Part shown: positions 7,869 through 15,723 of the stretch, piece after piece
Position numbering within the stretch: the stretch's first letter is position 1
How the letters are laid out: every line of letters starts with the position of its first letter
DNA from: Candidatus Cloacimonas sp.
GTDB taxonomy: Bacteria; Cloacimonadota; Cloacimonadia; Cloacimonadales; Cloacimonadaceae
Direction: 5' to 3'
NCBI GenBank assembly: GCA_035403355.1
Contig: DAONFA010000007.1
Location: 8,651 to 39,488, forward strand
Length of the DNA: 30,838 nucleotides
Notes under the pieces: model-generated
The model's input: only the letters and a program-made list of their open reading frames with translations
Told to the model about the DNA's origin: nothing
Databases searched by the model: none
Program-made: the position numbers and the translations under genes

Positions 7869-9318
7869 ACTTAATTTCACCTTTTCTTACAACATAACAA
7901 AGCTGCGATGTTTCTTTTTCTACCGGTTGCGAATAAATTGATAAATCGGCTACATAAGATGGTTTTATCTGTCCTGCACAATGCTCTTCAAAGTTTAGCC
8001 AGGCAGCATTTTTGGTGTAAATATCAATTGCCTGGGCAATGGTTAAACCCTCCTGCGGATTATGATGATGGATAGCAGCATTGATTGATTGGGCTGCATT
8101 TAGCGGGGTTACATACCAATCCGAACCACCGGTAATAGTAATTCCGGCTTTTAGTAAGGTAGCAAAGCGATTCATTATTTGGCTACGCTTAATGCCTAAT
8201 TTCTTGGCATAAAAGCCATTTTCTCCACCCCACAGCAGATCAAAATTGGGTTGCATAACAGGAACTGCTTTAGAAATGGCAATTTCCTGAATCAATGCAT
8301 CGTCCGTTAACTCACAATGAATTAGCTCGTGGCGTAATTCTTCCGTAGCAGGAATAGCTTTATAAACATTATTTATTTGCCGAATTGCTCTATCTCCAAT
8401 ACAGTGAACTGCTACCTGTAAATTGTGTTTACTTGCTTCGTTTATAAATTGCTGCCAGAATTCATCACTCTGATAGAGAACACCTCGGGAAGTGCTGTTT
8501 AAATAGGGCTCAGAAACAGCTGCGGTTTCTGAACCGATGGAGCCATCTGCTAAAATGCAACCTCCGATTCTTTGGGCTCCTGCATTCAAAGCTGCTTCAA
8601 TATTAAAAGATTGAGGATAGAGGATAAAACGCAAAGGAAATTGATCCAAGTTATCTCTGATAAGCTCATAATGAGTAATACTGTTCTGAGCGTTGCCAAT
8701 CATTGTATGTAAACTGCAAAAACCTGCTTGCAAGCCAAGTTTAGCTGATACCTGATAAGCTTCCAAAATCCTATCATCTGTTAAGCAACTATGAAAATAA
8801 TGAACTGCCCTGTCATTTTCTGCTCCCCGCAAAATTTCCCTATCGGTATCCAAATCCTTAATTTGCTTCCGGGCAAAGGAATTGAGCATACAGGAATGAC
8901 CATCTATTCTTCTTAAAAGCAATGGTTTACCAGGAACAGCGGAATCCAGTTCTGGAACCGTAGGAAAACGCTTTTCTGCTAATGAGGTTTCATCCAGCTG
9001 CCAGGCAAAGATTATTTCATCTTTTGTCTTTTTTGCACTTTCAGCAGAGAGCAATTCCAAAACCTCTGCAATGTTTTTGGCTATAGATAAATCTACCCCA
9101 AGGGAATATAAGCCCCCTTCAAAACTGTGAGTGTGAGTATCAATAAAGCCCGGATAGGCATAAGCCCCGGCAAAATCCTGTTGATAGAGCTGCTTATATT
9201 GTTCCGGAACAGGATAGGGCAGCTGTTCTATAATAATTCCCTTTTCTACTAATAAAGATTGGGGTTCTGCGGTAAACCTGTCATTCACCCAAAGATAGAG
9301 ATTAGATAAAACTTTCAC
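7855..9318 (-). CDS. Metal-dependent amidohydrolase, YtcJ/Amidohydro_3 family
   Basis: Predicted zinc-type hydrolase of the amidohydrolase superfamily. These proteins have a TIM barrel between the two halves of a small beta-sandwich and hydrolyse N-substituted amides or related compounds; the substrate here is unknown. Metal ligands are visible: H62 and H64 in GFIDTHTHS, His in AVHCIGDRA, His in ELIHCELT and the catalytic Asp in GGSDWYVTPLNAAQ. The 487-aa length is typical of the YtcJ-like branch. No signal peptide is present. It starts with GTG, overlapping the maf stop as GTGA, with AAGGA 6 nt upstream, so coupling to maf is likely. Confidence 0.88.
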   Translation of the reverse strand: MKVLSNLYLWVNDRFTAEPQSLLVEKGIIIEQLPYPVPEQYKQLYQQDFAGAYAYPGFIDTHTHSFEGGLYSLGVDLSIAKNIAEVLELLSAESAKKTKDEIIFAWQLDETSLAEKRFPTVPELDSAVPGKPLLLRRIDGHSCMLNSFARKQIKDLDTDREILRGAENDRAVHYFHSCLTDDRILEAYQVSAKLGLQAGFCSLHTMIGNAQNSITHYELIRDNLDQFPLRFILYPQSFNIEAALNAGAQRIGGCILADGSIGSETAAVSEPYLNSTSRGVLYQSDEFWQQFINEASKHNLQVAVHCIGDRAIRQINNVYKAIPATEELRHELIHCELTDDALIQEIAISKAVPVMQPNFDLLWGGENGFYAKKLGIKRSQIMNRFATLLKAGITITGGSDWYVTPLNAAQSINAAIHHHNPQEGLTIAQAIDIYTKNAAWLNFEEHCAGQIKPSYVADLSIYSQPVEKETSQLCYVVRKGEIKYAAQ

Positions 9319-9908
9319 TGTTCTTCCTTACCTAAAATTTGCTTCAGCAAATCATAAAATAACCGAATCGGGAAGCCCATCACATTGAAATAACATCCTT
9401 CTACTTTGATTATAAATTGTGCTCCATAACCTTGAATTCCATAGGCACCTGCTTTATCCATCGGCTCTCCAGTGGCAATATAGGCATCTATTTCAGCTTC
9501 GGTTAGCGGGGCAAATTGCACAAAGGTTTGCTCGTAGCTGATATTAACTGTATCGTTGCAGTAAATACAGATACCGGTAAAAACACTATGCCGGCGACCG
9601 GAAAGGATACTGAGATAACCTTTAGCTTCCGTAATGTCTTGTGGTTTGCCTAAGATAATATTATCTATCGCTACCAAAGTATCCGCAGCTACAATTAAAG
9701 CGTCATCAGGCACTTTGTTCAGCACTGCTTTCGCTTTAAGCAAGGCATTTTCCATTGCCTGATTTTGCGGTAATTTATCATTAACCTTTTCTTCAATCTC
9801 TGCGGGAATAATCTGATAGGCAATACCCAAGAGAGAAAATAATTCTTGTCTGCGAGGTGAAGCAGAAGCAAGAATTACTTTTTTATGGCTTAACAAATTA
9901 TGTATCAT
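9315..9908 (-). CDS. maf: Maf-like nucleotide pyrophosphatase (septum formation inhibitor family)
   Basis: Maf/YhdE enzymes hydrolyse non-canonical or selected nucleoside triphosphates (dTTP/UTP type or modified bases) to monophosphates, a house-cleaning role. The N-terminal signature ILASASPRRQELFSLLG, the internal VAADTLVAID and the C-terminal DKAGAYGIQGYGA...GCYFNVMGFP are all present. Start 9908 is chosen for AAAGGA 8 nt upstream; an in-frame ATG at 9929 would add seven residues without a good ribosome site. It is the first gene of the minus-strand operon maf > amidohydrolase > unknown > gltX, divergent from serC. Confidence 0.93.
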   Translation of the reverse strand: MIHNLLSHKKVILASASPRRQELFSLLGIAYQIIPAEIEEKVNDKLPQNQAMENALLKAKAVLNKVPDDALIVAADTLVAIDNIILGKPQDITEAKGYLSILSGRRHSVFTGICIYCNDTVNISYEQTFVQFAPLTEAEIDAYIATGEPMDKAGAYGIQGYGAQFIIKVEGCYFNVMGFPIRLFYDLLKQILGKEEQ

Positions 9909-9982
9909 CACTTTAATCCTTTGCTGCATAGAACAAAATAGCGGTTTTCAGTCAATAAAATTCTCAGTTGCTAAAAAATAAC

Positions 9983-10012
9983 TTGCCTGAAAGCTTGACC
10001 TCAGATTTTATA
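9983..10012 (+). promoter_or_regulatory. Possible sigma70-type promoter for serC
   Basis: TTGCCT (9983-9988) is followed after 18 bp by TTTATA (10007-10012), about 37 bp before serC, in the divergent maf/serC gap. The match to consensus is partial, and AT-rich intergenic DNA gives such matches by chance. Confidence 0.25.
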
Positions 10013-10048
10013 GTTCCTTAGAAGAAAAATATATCCAGGAGGATACAA

Positions 10049-11134
10049 ATGGAACGCGTACATAACTTTAACGCCGGTCCTGCAGTTCTGCCCGAAGAAG
10101 TGCTTAGAGAGGCACAGGCAGACCTTTTCAATTACAAAGGGATGGGTCTTTCCGTTATGGAAATGAGCCATCGCAGTAAAGAGTATGAAGCAATTATCAA
10201 TGAAGCCAGAGATGCTGCAAAACGGATTTATGGCATTGGTGATGACTGGGATGTGCTTTTCCTGCATGGTGGTGCCAGTTTACAATTCTTGATGGTTCCG
10301 CTGAACTTTATCCCGGAAGGTAAGATTGCGAATTTCATCCATACCGGTGTGTGGAGCAAAAAGGCAATGGGAGAAGTTAAAAAGATAGGTAAACCAGTGC
10401 ATATTGCAGCCAGTTCTGAAGATAAAAGCTTCAGCTATATTCCCAAAACCTATCAACTGTCAGATAATCCTGCCTACCTGCATATTACTACGAATAATAC
10501 TATTTACGGCACCGAATGGAAAACCGATCCTGATGTTCCCAAAGAAATTCCGTTAATTGCTGATATGAGCTCAAACTTTATGAGCAAGCCCGTTGAGATT
10601 AACAAATACAGTTTAATTTATGCCGGTGCCCAAAAGAATATCGGTCCTGCTGGTTGTGCAGTTGTTTTAGTGAAGAAGGACTTCTTATCTACCGGAGCTA
10701 CAAATCTGCCTTCTATGCTGGATTATCAATTGCACGCCAAAAACGGCAGCTTGTATAATACTCCTCCCTGTTTCACTATTTATATGATTGGGTTAGTGTT
10801 AAAATGGATTGAGGATTATGGCGGACTTGCTAAAATTGAAGCAAATAACAAAGCCAAGGCGAAATACATTTACGATGTAATTGATGCCTCCGATGGTTTC
10901 TATAGGGGAACTGTTGTTCCTGAAGACCGTTCTTTGATGAATATCACTTTTCGCCTTCCCAGCGAAGAACTGGAAAATCTTTTTGTGAGTGAAGCCAAAA
11001 AGAATGGAATGATTGGTTTGAAAGGTCATCGTGATGTAGGAGGATGCCGTGCTTCCTGTTATAATGCACTTCCTTTGAATGCAGCTCACACTTTGGCTGA
11101 ATTTATGAAGAATTTCCAACAACAGAATGGATAA
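10049..11134 (+). CDS. serC: Phosphoserine aminotransferase
   Basis: PLP enzyme converting 3-phosphohydroxypyruvate and glutamate to phosphoserine in serine biosynthesis, and the equivalent step in the DXP-dependent B6 pathway. It starts with the family signature NFNAGPAVLPEEVL. It has MEMSHRSKEY, the substrate-loop segment GGASLQF and the PLP-binding Lys196 in YAGAQKNIGPAG (E. coli Lys198). The C-terminus has GLKGHRDVGGCRASCYNA. Length 361 aa is normal. A strong AGGAGG lies 8 nt upstream. It is monocistronic: a divergent gene lies upstream and a terminator follows. No serA or serB is adjacent. Confidence 0.97.
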   Translation: MERVHNFNAGPAVLPEEVLREAQADLFNYKGMGLSVMEMSHRSKEYEAIINEARDAAKRIYGIGDDWDVLFLHGGASLQFLMVPLNFIPEGKIANFIHTGVWSKKAMGEVKKIGKPVHIAASSEDKSFSYIPKTYQLSDNPAYLHITTNNTIYGTEWKTDPDVPKEIPLIADMSSNFMSKPVEINKYSLIYAGAQKNIGPAGCAVVLVKKDFLSTGATNLPSMLDYQLHAKNGSLYNTPPCFTIYMIGLVLKWIEDYGGLAKIEANNKAKAKYIYDVIDASDGFYRGTVVPEDRSLMNITFRLPSEELENLFVSEAKKNGMIGLKGHRDVGGCRASCYNALPLNAAHTLAEFMKNFQQQNG

Positions 11135-11164
11135 TTTAACCCTTTTAAAACCCTGATTATTATA

Positions 11165-11206
11165 AACTGCTGTAGTATTTTTACAATGCTGCAGCAGTTG
11201 ATTTTT
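11165..11206 (+). terminator. Rho-independent terminator of serC
   Basis: AACTGCTGTAGTATT (11165-11179) pairs with AATGCTGCAGCAGTT (11185-11199), giving a 15-bp stem with two G-T wobbles and the loop tttac. It is followed by GATTTTTAG. It lies 31 bp after the serC stop codon. Confidence 0.85.
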
Positions 11207-11234
11207 AGCAGAGAAAATTTATAGGCGAGGTTCA

Positions 11235-11861
11235 ATGTCTCTATTAAATCTAATTGCCAAAGGCGGCTTCCTGATGTATGTGCTGACGGTTATTTCCGTT
11301 ATCAGCATAGGTATCGTAATTGAAAAATATCGGCAGTTTAGAAAAGTGCGGCTTGCCAATTACAAACTGCTGCAAACCTTGAAAGGGCAGGATAAACTGG
11401 AAAATTATCGTGCTCTTATAAATATGCACAACAGCTCATGCCCGATGGGTGTGATGCTGGATAAACTTTTTAACAGCCAAAGTGATGACCTGGATTTGAT
11501 TAACCAAAGTATGGAAGCCACGGCAAACCTGGAATTGCATCGGTTGGAAAAAGGATTGGGTTGGCTTTCTACCTTTGCAGCGATTGCCCCGTTAATCGGT
11601 TTTTTAGGCACTGTTATTGGTATGGTGAATGTTTTTATGAAAATTCAGGCAGGCAGCCAAAGCGGAGTGGATATTTCTATGCTTGCAGGGGGAATCTGGG
11701 TTGCCTTGTTAACTACGGTAGGAGGTTTAATTGTAGGGATAGCCACCATCATTTTTTACAACGATTTAGTGCAGAAACTGGAAAACATTGTTAAAGATAT
11801 GCAGGATACAGCCATTGAGTATATCATCAAATACAAGAACTTAAAACAGAGTAAACTATGA
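11235..11861 (+). CDS. MotA/TolQ/ExbB family proton channel
   Basis: Inner-membrane proton channel that, with ExbD/TolR, converts proton-motive force into work on TonB- or TolA-like partners spanning the periplasm. Three membrane segments are visible: about residues 8-28, 113-135 (FAAIAPLIGFLGTVIGMVNV) and 147-172 (GGIWVALLTTVGGLIVGIA). A cytoplasmic loop lies between the first two, as in the family. Length 208 aa is normal. It opens the operon and overlaps the next gene by 4 bp. Tol versus Ton function cannot be separated by sequence here, since no tolB, pal or receptor gene is nearby. Confidence 0.9.
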   Translation: MSLLNLIAKGGFLMYVLTVISVISIGIVIEKYRQFRKVRLANYKLLQTLKGQDKLENYRALINMHNSSCPMGVMLDKLFNSQSDDLDLINQSMEATANLELHRLEKGLGWLSTFAAIAPLIGFLGTVIGMVNVFMKIQAGSQSGVDISMLAGGIWVALLTTVGGLIVGIATIIFYNDLVQKLENIVKDMQDTAIEYIIKYKNLKQSKL

Positions 11862-12262
11862 AATTGCGTGTTTCCAAACAGCGTATTTCCACCACAATGC
11901 TGATATCAATGACGGATGTTATCTTCCTGTTGTTGCTGTTTTTGCTAATCGGCTCAAATTTCGTCAGCCAAACGGGTTTGCCGATAAAGCTTCCCGGCTC
12001 TTCCACTGCTGTAAGACAAAGCTCTCCGACCCTGTTAATTACTTTTTATGGAGACGGACGCTTGTTTTTTATGGATAAACCGATAACGATGGAAGAACTG
12101 AAAACTATTTTAGGGCAAAAATATCAAAATCCAGAGCAGATTGTCCGCATTGCCATTGAGAAACAGGTTCCAGTGCAAAAGCTGATAAACCTGATGGATA
12201 TAGTTCGCAGCGTTGGCTATGAGAGAATTTTTGTAGCTACGACAGCGGTGGAGAATAAATAG
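11858..12262 (+). CDS. ExbD/TolR family biopolymer transport protein
   Basis: Single-pass partner of the ExbB/TolQ channel. The membrane helix (about residues 15-37) carries the conserved proton-carrying Asp20 in SMTDVIFLLLLF. A periplasmic domain of about 95 residues follows. The short 134-aa length and the N-terminal anchor match the family. Overlaps on both sides (ATGA with the upstream gene, TAGTG with the downstream gene) point to coupled translation and a fixed stoichiometry. Confidence 0.9.
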   Translation: MKLRVSKQRISTTMLISMTDVIFLLLLFLLIGSNFVSQTGLPIKLPGSSTAVRQSSPTLLITFYGDGRLFFMDKPITMEELKTILGQKYQNPEQIVRIAIEKQVPVQKLINLMDIVRSVGYERIFVATTAVENK

Positions 12263-12975
12263 TGCGTCGCTTTTCTCCTGCCAAGCTCTTAAATGGTTAT
12301 TTCCTTTCTGCCGTGTTCCATCTCTTGCTGTTTTTGCTTTTTGCCTTATATGTTATCCAACCCTATCTTCCGGAAAAATGGTATTCTTTTGAATGGGAGC
12401 CCTTAAAGGATAGCACTGTAATGGAGCCAGCTAATAAAGAAGCTATCGCAAACGGCAAAAATAACAATGCAGAGGCAGCAAAAACAATATCGGCAGGAAA
12501 TCCGGGGAATACGGAACTTATTATTTCTAATGATACCCCTTCGGGCATTGGAGATAGCGAACCGGCTATAGCGATGCCTCTATCTGCGTTTACGGAAGAA
12601 GACACTAAAACAACTTTGCCAAATAGTTATTCCCGCAATCGTAATGCCAATGCTTTGAATGCAATTCCCGGAACATCAGCTGAGCGTAATTTTGCCTTTT
12701 CCACTACTTTGGAAGAAGGCGGGGGAGAAGCATATTTCATCCATCAGGCGCACCCTCAAATTTCTCCTACTGAAGAAGGGGAAGTTTATCTGGAATTTAA
12801 ACTGACGGCAAAGGGTTTAGTTAATATGAACAGTGTGAATGTTATTTCCTATACTAATGCTACTTATGCTGAAGCAGTAAGGAAAGTAATGCCTTTATGG
12901 AAGTTCGGTTTTAAAGGCAGTTATAATCCCAGACAACTTTATCGTCTGCGTTGCAGGTTTGTTATCAATGAATGA
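12262..12975 (+). CDS. TonB-like energy transducer
   Basis: The N-terminal membrane anchor (about residues 13-33, SAVFHLLLFLLFALYVI) is followed by a long low-complexity periplasmic linker rich in Asn, Ala, Glu and Ser. A C-terminal domain of about 70 residues (from QAHPQISPTEEGEVYLEFKL) resembles the TonB/TolA C-terminal fold. Sequence similarity is low, so the call leans on architecture and on following ExbB and ExbD directly. The usual Pro-rich linker is absent. The start is GTG, overlapping the exbD-like stop by one base. Confidence 0.75.
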   Translation: MRRFSPAKLLNGYFLSAVFHLLLFLLFALYVIQPYLPEKWYSFEWEPLKDSTVMEPANKEAIANGKNNNAEAAKTISAGNPGNTELIISNDTPSGIGDSEPAIAMPLSAFTEEDTKTTLPNSYSRNRNANALNAIPGTSAERNFAFSTTLEEGGGEAYFIHQAHPQISPTEEGEVYLEFKLTAKGLVNMNSVNVISYTNATYAEAVRKVMPLWKFGFKGSYNPRQLYRLRCRFVINE

Positions 12976-13801
12976 ATATTGCTTTCCAGAACAGATACCT
13001 GTTTTAATGGGCATTCTGAATGTTACAGAGGACTCTTTTTCTGATGGAGCACAGTTTTTGGATAGAGAATTGGCATTAAAGCATACGGAAACAATGATAG
13101 CTGAAGGAGCAGAGATAATTGATATAGGAGCAGAATCAACTCGTCCGGGTTCTTTGCCTGTTTCCGCAGATATACAAATCCAAAGGATAATCCCTATTTT
13201 AAGTTATCTTAAAGCAAAATACCCGGAGGTATCTTTTTCCGTTGATACTCAAAAAGCTACTGTTGCGGAAAAAGCGATAGCGAATGGTGCTACCATCATC
13301 AATGATATTTCAGCTCTTAGAACTGATCCTGCTTTAGCAGAACTCTTAGCTGCCCATCCACAGGTTAAAATAATCCTGATGCATATGCAGGGAACTCCTT
13401 ACACGATGCAATTAAATCCTGTTTATCAAGATGTGTTGAGGGAAATCAATGTCTTCTTTCAGGAGCGCATTGATTTTTGTGTTACCCAAGGCATTTTAAG
13501 AGAAAATATTATACTTGATCCGGGCATTGGTTTCGGGAAAAACTTGCAGCATAATTTGGCTATTCTTGCTAATTTGAAAACATTTAAGGAATTCGGTTTA
13601 CCTCTTGTCGTAGGTGCCAGCAGAAAGAGTTTTATAGATAAAATTTCACCTTCGTCACCTTCACAACGCCTAGGTGGATGCCTTGCAGCTGCTTTAGTAT
13701 CTGCTTTTGCAGAAATAAATATCTTGCGTGTTCACGATGTTCTTTTGCACAAGCAGTTTTTTGAGGTCTTAACTGCTATTGCCAAGGCAAAAAGGGACTA
13801 A
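12968..13801 (+). CDS. folP: Dihydropteroate synthase
   Basis: Joins p-aminobenzoate and 6-hydroxymethyl-dihydropterin diphosphate to give dihydropteroate in folate synthesis, and is the sulfonamide target. Family motifs are present in order: MGILNVTEDSFSDG, IIDIGAESTRPGS, SVDTQKATVAEKAI, IINDISAL, ILDPGIGFGK and VGASRKSFID. Length of 277 aa is normal. ATG 12968 overlaps the upstream stop by 8 bp; a TTG at 12959 is the only upstream alternative. The stop TAA at 13799-13801 is immediately followed by the cdaA start. Confidence 0.96.
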   Translation: MNEYCFPEQIPVLMGILNVTEDSFSDGAQFLDRELALKHTETMIAEGAEIIDIGAESTRPGSLPVSADIQIQRIIPILSYLKAKYPEVSFSVDTQKATVAEKAIANGATIINDISALRTDPALAELLAAHPQVKIILMHMQGTPYTMQLNPVYQDVLREINVFFQERIDFCVTQGILRENIILDPGIGFGKNLQHNLAILANLKTFKEFGLPLVVGASRKSFIDKISPSSPSQRLGGCLAAALVSAFAEINILRVHDVLLHKQFFEVLTAIAKAKRD

Positions 13802-14548
13802 ATGGAATTTTTAATTCCCCGCTTTCAGGATATTGTAGATATTCTCATCATTGCTTTTCTCATTTATCAGGCATTGCTGATTGTGCGTAAATCCGGCGGT
13901 TATCAAGTTTTATGGGGTTTGTTGTTTGTAGTTATTCTCTATATCTTGGCAGTTGTTTTCAATTTAAAGATGGTGGGCTCGCTTTTAAGTGCTATTCGTA
14001 ATTATTGGTTTATTGCCGTAGTCATTATTTTTCAGCCGGAATTGCGTTCAATTTTAGCGCGTCTTAATCTTCCGCGTGAGCTTAGCAAGGCATTTAATAA
14101 GCAGGAAAAATCCTCTCTATATGCTCCTCTGATAGATGCTGTTTCGTCAATGAGTTTTCGCAAAATAGGTGCCTTGATAGTGTTGGAAAATAAACGCAAG
14201 TTGAATGAATTTATCTATAGCGGAGAACCACTTGATGCAGCTGTTTCAATGCGTTTGATACTTACTATTTTCAATCCTAAAAGTGTGTTGCATGATGGAG
14301 CAATTATTATCCGGGATCAAAGAATTATGGCTGCCAAAGTAGTTTTACCCCTTTCCCAAAAGCCGGAATATATGCATAAATTTGGCACCAGGCATCTTGC
14401 CGGAATAGGCATCACAGAAATCAGCGATGCGATTGCGATTATTGTATCTGAACAAACAGGACAGGTTTCCGTAGCTCGTTCCGGAAAGATTCAAACCGAT
14501 GTTGCCTTTGAAGAATTGTTGCAGATTTTAACTGATGCTACAAAATAA
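13802..14548 (+). CDS. cdaA: Diadenylate cyclase, CdaA (DacA) type
   Basis: Makes the second messenger c-di-AMP from two ATP. Three N-terminal membrane segments (about 8-27, 36-54 and 60-78) are followed by the DAC domain. The DGA motif is intact (LHDGAII, residues 165-167). The second motif reads GTRHLAGIGITE instead of the usual GTRHRAAIGISE, so the RHR triad is RHL at 197-199. Length 248 aa is close to the usual 270. Genes for the CdaR regulator and GlmM, often linked to cdaA in Firmicutes, are not here. Instead the gene sits between folP (no gap) and coaE (14-bp overlap). Confidence 0.93.
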   Translation: MEFLIPRFQDIVDILIIAFLIYQALLIVRKSGGYQVLWGLLFVVILYILAVVFNLKMVGSLLSAIRNYWFIAVVIIFQPELRSILARLNLPRELSKAFNKQEKSSLYAPLIDAVSSMSFRKIGALIVLENKRKLNEFIYSGEPLDAAVSMRLILTIFNPKSVLHDGAIIIRDQRIMAAKVVLPLSQKPEYMHKFGTRHLAGIGITEISDAIAIIVSEQTGQVSVARSGKIQTDVAFEELLQILTDATK

Positions 14549-15176
14549 CGATCCATTCCTAATCGGAATTACGGGAAATATGGGCAGCGGGAAAAGCGTC
14601 TTTTGCAATTTTCTTGCTGCCGGGAGCTTAAGAGTAATTTCGGCAGATGCTTTAGCCAATAAACATTTGGAAGACCCTGAAGTTGTCAGGGCTTTAGTTA
14701 ATCGTTATTCCAAAGATATTCTTTTTTTTACAGAAGATAAAACCAAGCTGAAGATAAATCGCAAGCTTTTAGCCGAGAAGGTTTTCAATAGCGTCACAGA
14801 AACGAATTATTTGAATTCTATTATTCATCCCTTGGTGCTGAAGGACTTTCAACAAATAGTTGAACAAAGTGCCGAGAAAGCTCTTTGCTTTGAAGTTCCT
14901 CTCCTTTTTGAGGCAAATTTACAGGATTGCTTTGATTATATTATATTGATTAGTGCACCTCTGGAAACGCTTCTGCAGCGTTTGGAAAAAAGAGGGGAAG
15001 ATAGAATTAAAGCTCAACAACGGTTGTTACACCAATTACCGGATACGGAAAAGCGACTTTTGGTAGATTTGGTTATTGAAAATGAAAGTGATTTGGATAA
15101 ATTACAAAAAGCTGCTGCTGCTTTTATAGAAAAAATCCCGTATTTACAGTATAAAAAAACTCGTCCTTTTGCGTAA
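14535..15176 (+). CDS. coaE: Dephospho-CoA kinase
   Basis: Last step of coenzyme A synthesis: phosphorylation of the 3'-hydroxyl of dephospho-CoA with ATP. The P-loop is GITGNMGSGKS (residues 11-21). Further family segments include ISADALANKHL, SIIHPLV and EVPLLFEANLQDCFDYIILI. The lid region carries RLEKRGEDRIKAQQRL. Length 213 aa is normal. It overlaps cdaA by 14 bp and closes the six-gene operon. No terminator hairpin was found right after it. Confidence 0.95.
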   Translation: MLQNNDPFLIGITGNMGSGKSVFCNFLAAGSLRVISADALANKHLEDPEVVRALVNRYSKDILFFTEDKTKLKINRKLLAEKVFNSVTETNYLNSIIHPLVLKDFQQIVEQSAEKALCFEVPLLFEANLQDCFDYIILISAPLETLLQRLEKRGEDRIKAQQRLLHQLPDTEKRLLVDLVIENESDLDKLQKAAAAFIEKIPYLQYKKTRPFA

Positions 15177-15368
15177 GCAACAGAAGCTATTCTTTTACCC
15201 AAAGAACCAAAGTCATTTATCCCTGCACATTTTTATTTTTTGAGTTAGCGATGATAGCGTTGCCTTTTCCTGAATGAAATTACAAGAAAGAAGCTATGTT
15301 CCTGTCAGCATATTGGGTTATAAAATTACTTTGGGGACTAATTATAAATACCTGTTGCCAAGCCACTT

Positions 15369-15440
15369 CCTTAACGACGCTTTAACGACTCTTTAACAAT
15401 ACATTAACCTCGTTAAAGAATCGTTAAAGATATTTTAAGG
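15369..15440. repeat. 11-bp phased TTAAC/GTTAA palindromic element, copy B
   Basis: TTAAC lies at 15371, 15382, 15393 and 15404, then after ctc the inverted core GTTAA lies at 15412 and 15423, with TTTAA at 15434. All steps within a half are 11 bp. The architecture (four left units, ctc, three right units) matches copy A at 3084-3155, and both continue with a GG-A-CATAAGA-like tail. It occupies the roughly 550-bp gap (15177-15723) between the coaE 3' end and the convergent peptidase gene. The rest of 15177-15544 holds no gene that I can recognise. Confidence 0.88.
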
Positions 15441-15544
15441 CAGCATAAGAGATTCAACTTAGCAGGGAAATATTTATGCAATCTTTAGATGAAAACTATA
15501 TTAGGTAGGTATCCAGGAAATGACGAAAAACCGATTTTTTTCCA

Positions 15545-15574
15545 GAAAAAAAGCGGAGCTGCATTGAGCTCCGC
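15545..15574 (-). terminator. Rho-independent terminator of the Rgp-like peptidase gene
   Basis: On the minus strand GCGGAGCT pairs with AGCTCCGC (perfect 8-bp stem, six-base loop, 15553-15574) and runs directly into a TTTTTTT tract (15552 down to 15546). It lies about 150 bp past the stop codon of the peptidase, beyond the microsatellite. On the plus strand the same stem is followed by TCGCTTTATTTTATTTT, so it may also stop coaE transcripts weakly. Confidence 0.8.
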
Positions 15575-15592
15575 TCGCTTTATTTTATTTTA

Positions 15593-15715
15593 ACTTCAAG
15601 ACCTCTCGACCTCAAAAACCTCTCGACCTCAAGACCTCTCGACCTCAAGACCTCTCGACCTCTCGTCCTCAAGACCTCTCGCCCTCAAGACCTCAAGCCC
15701 TCAAGACCTCAAGAC
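15593..15715. repeat. CCTC-rich microsatellite with 8-bp period
   Basis: The + strand alternates ACCTCAAG and ACCTCTCG octamers for about 15 units, with single-base variants and one nine-base unit. It ends within 10 bp of the peptidase stop codon (15724), so it is transcribed as a GA-rich 3' untranslated tail of that gene before the terminator. Confidence 0.9.
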
Positions 15716-15723
15716 CCCGGTCC

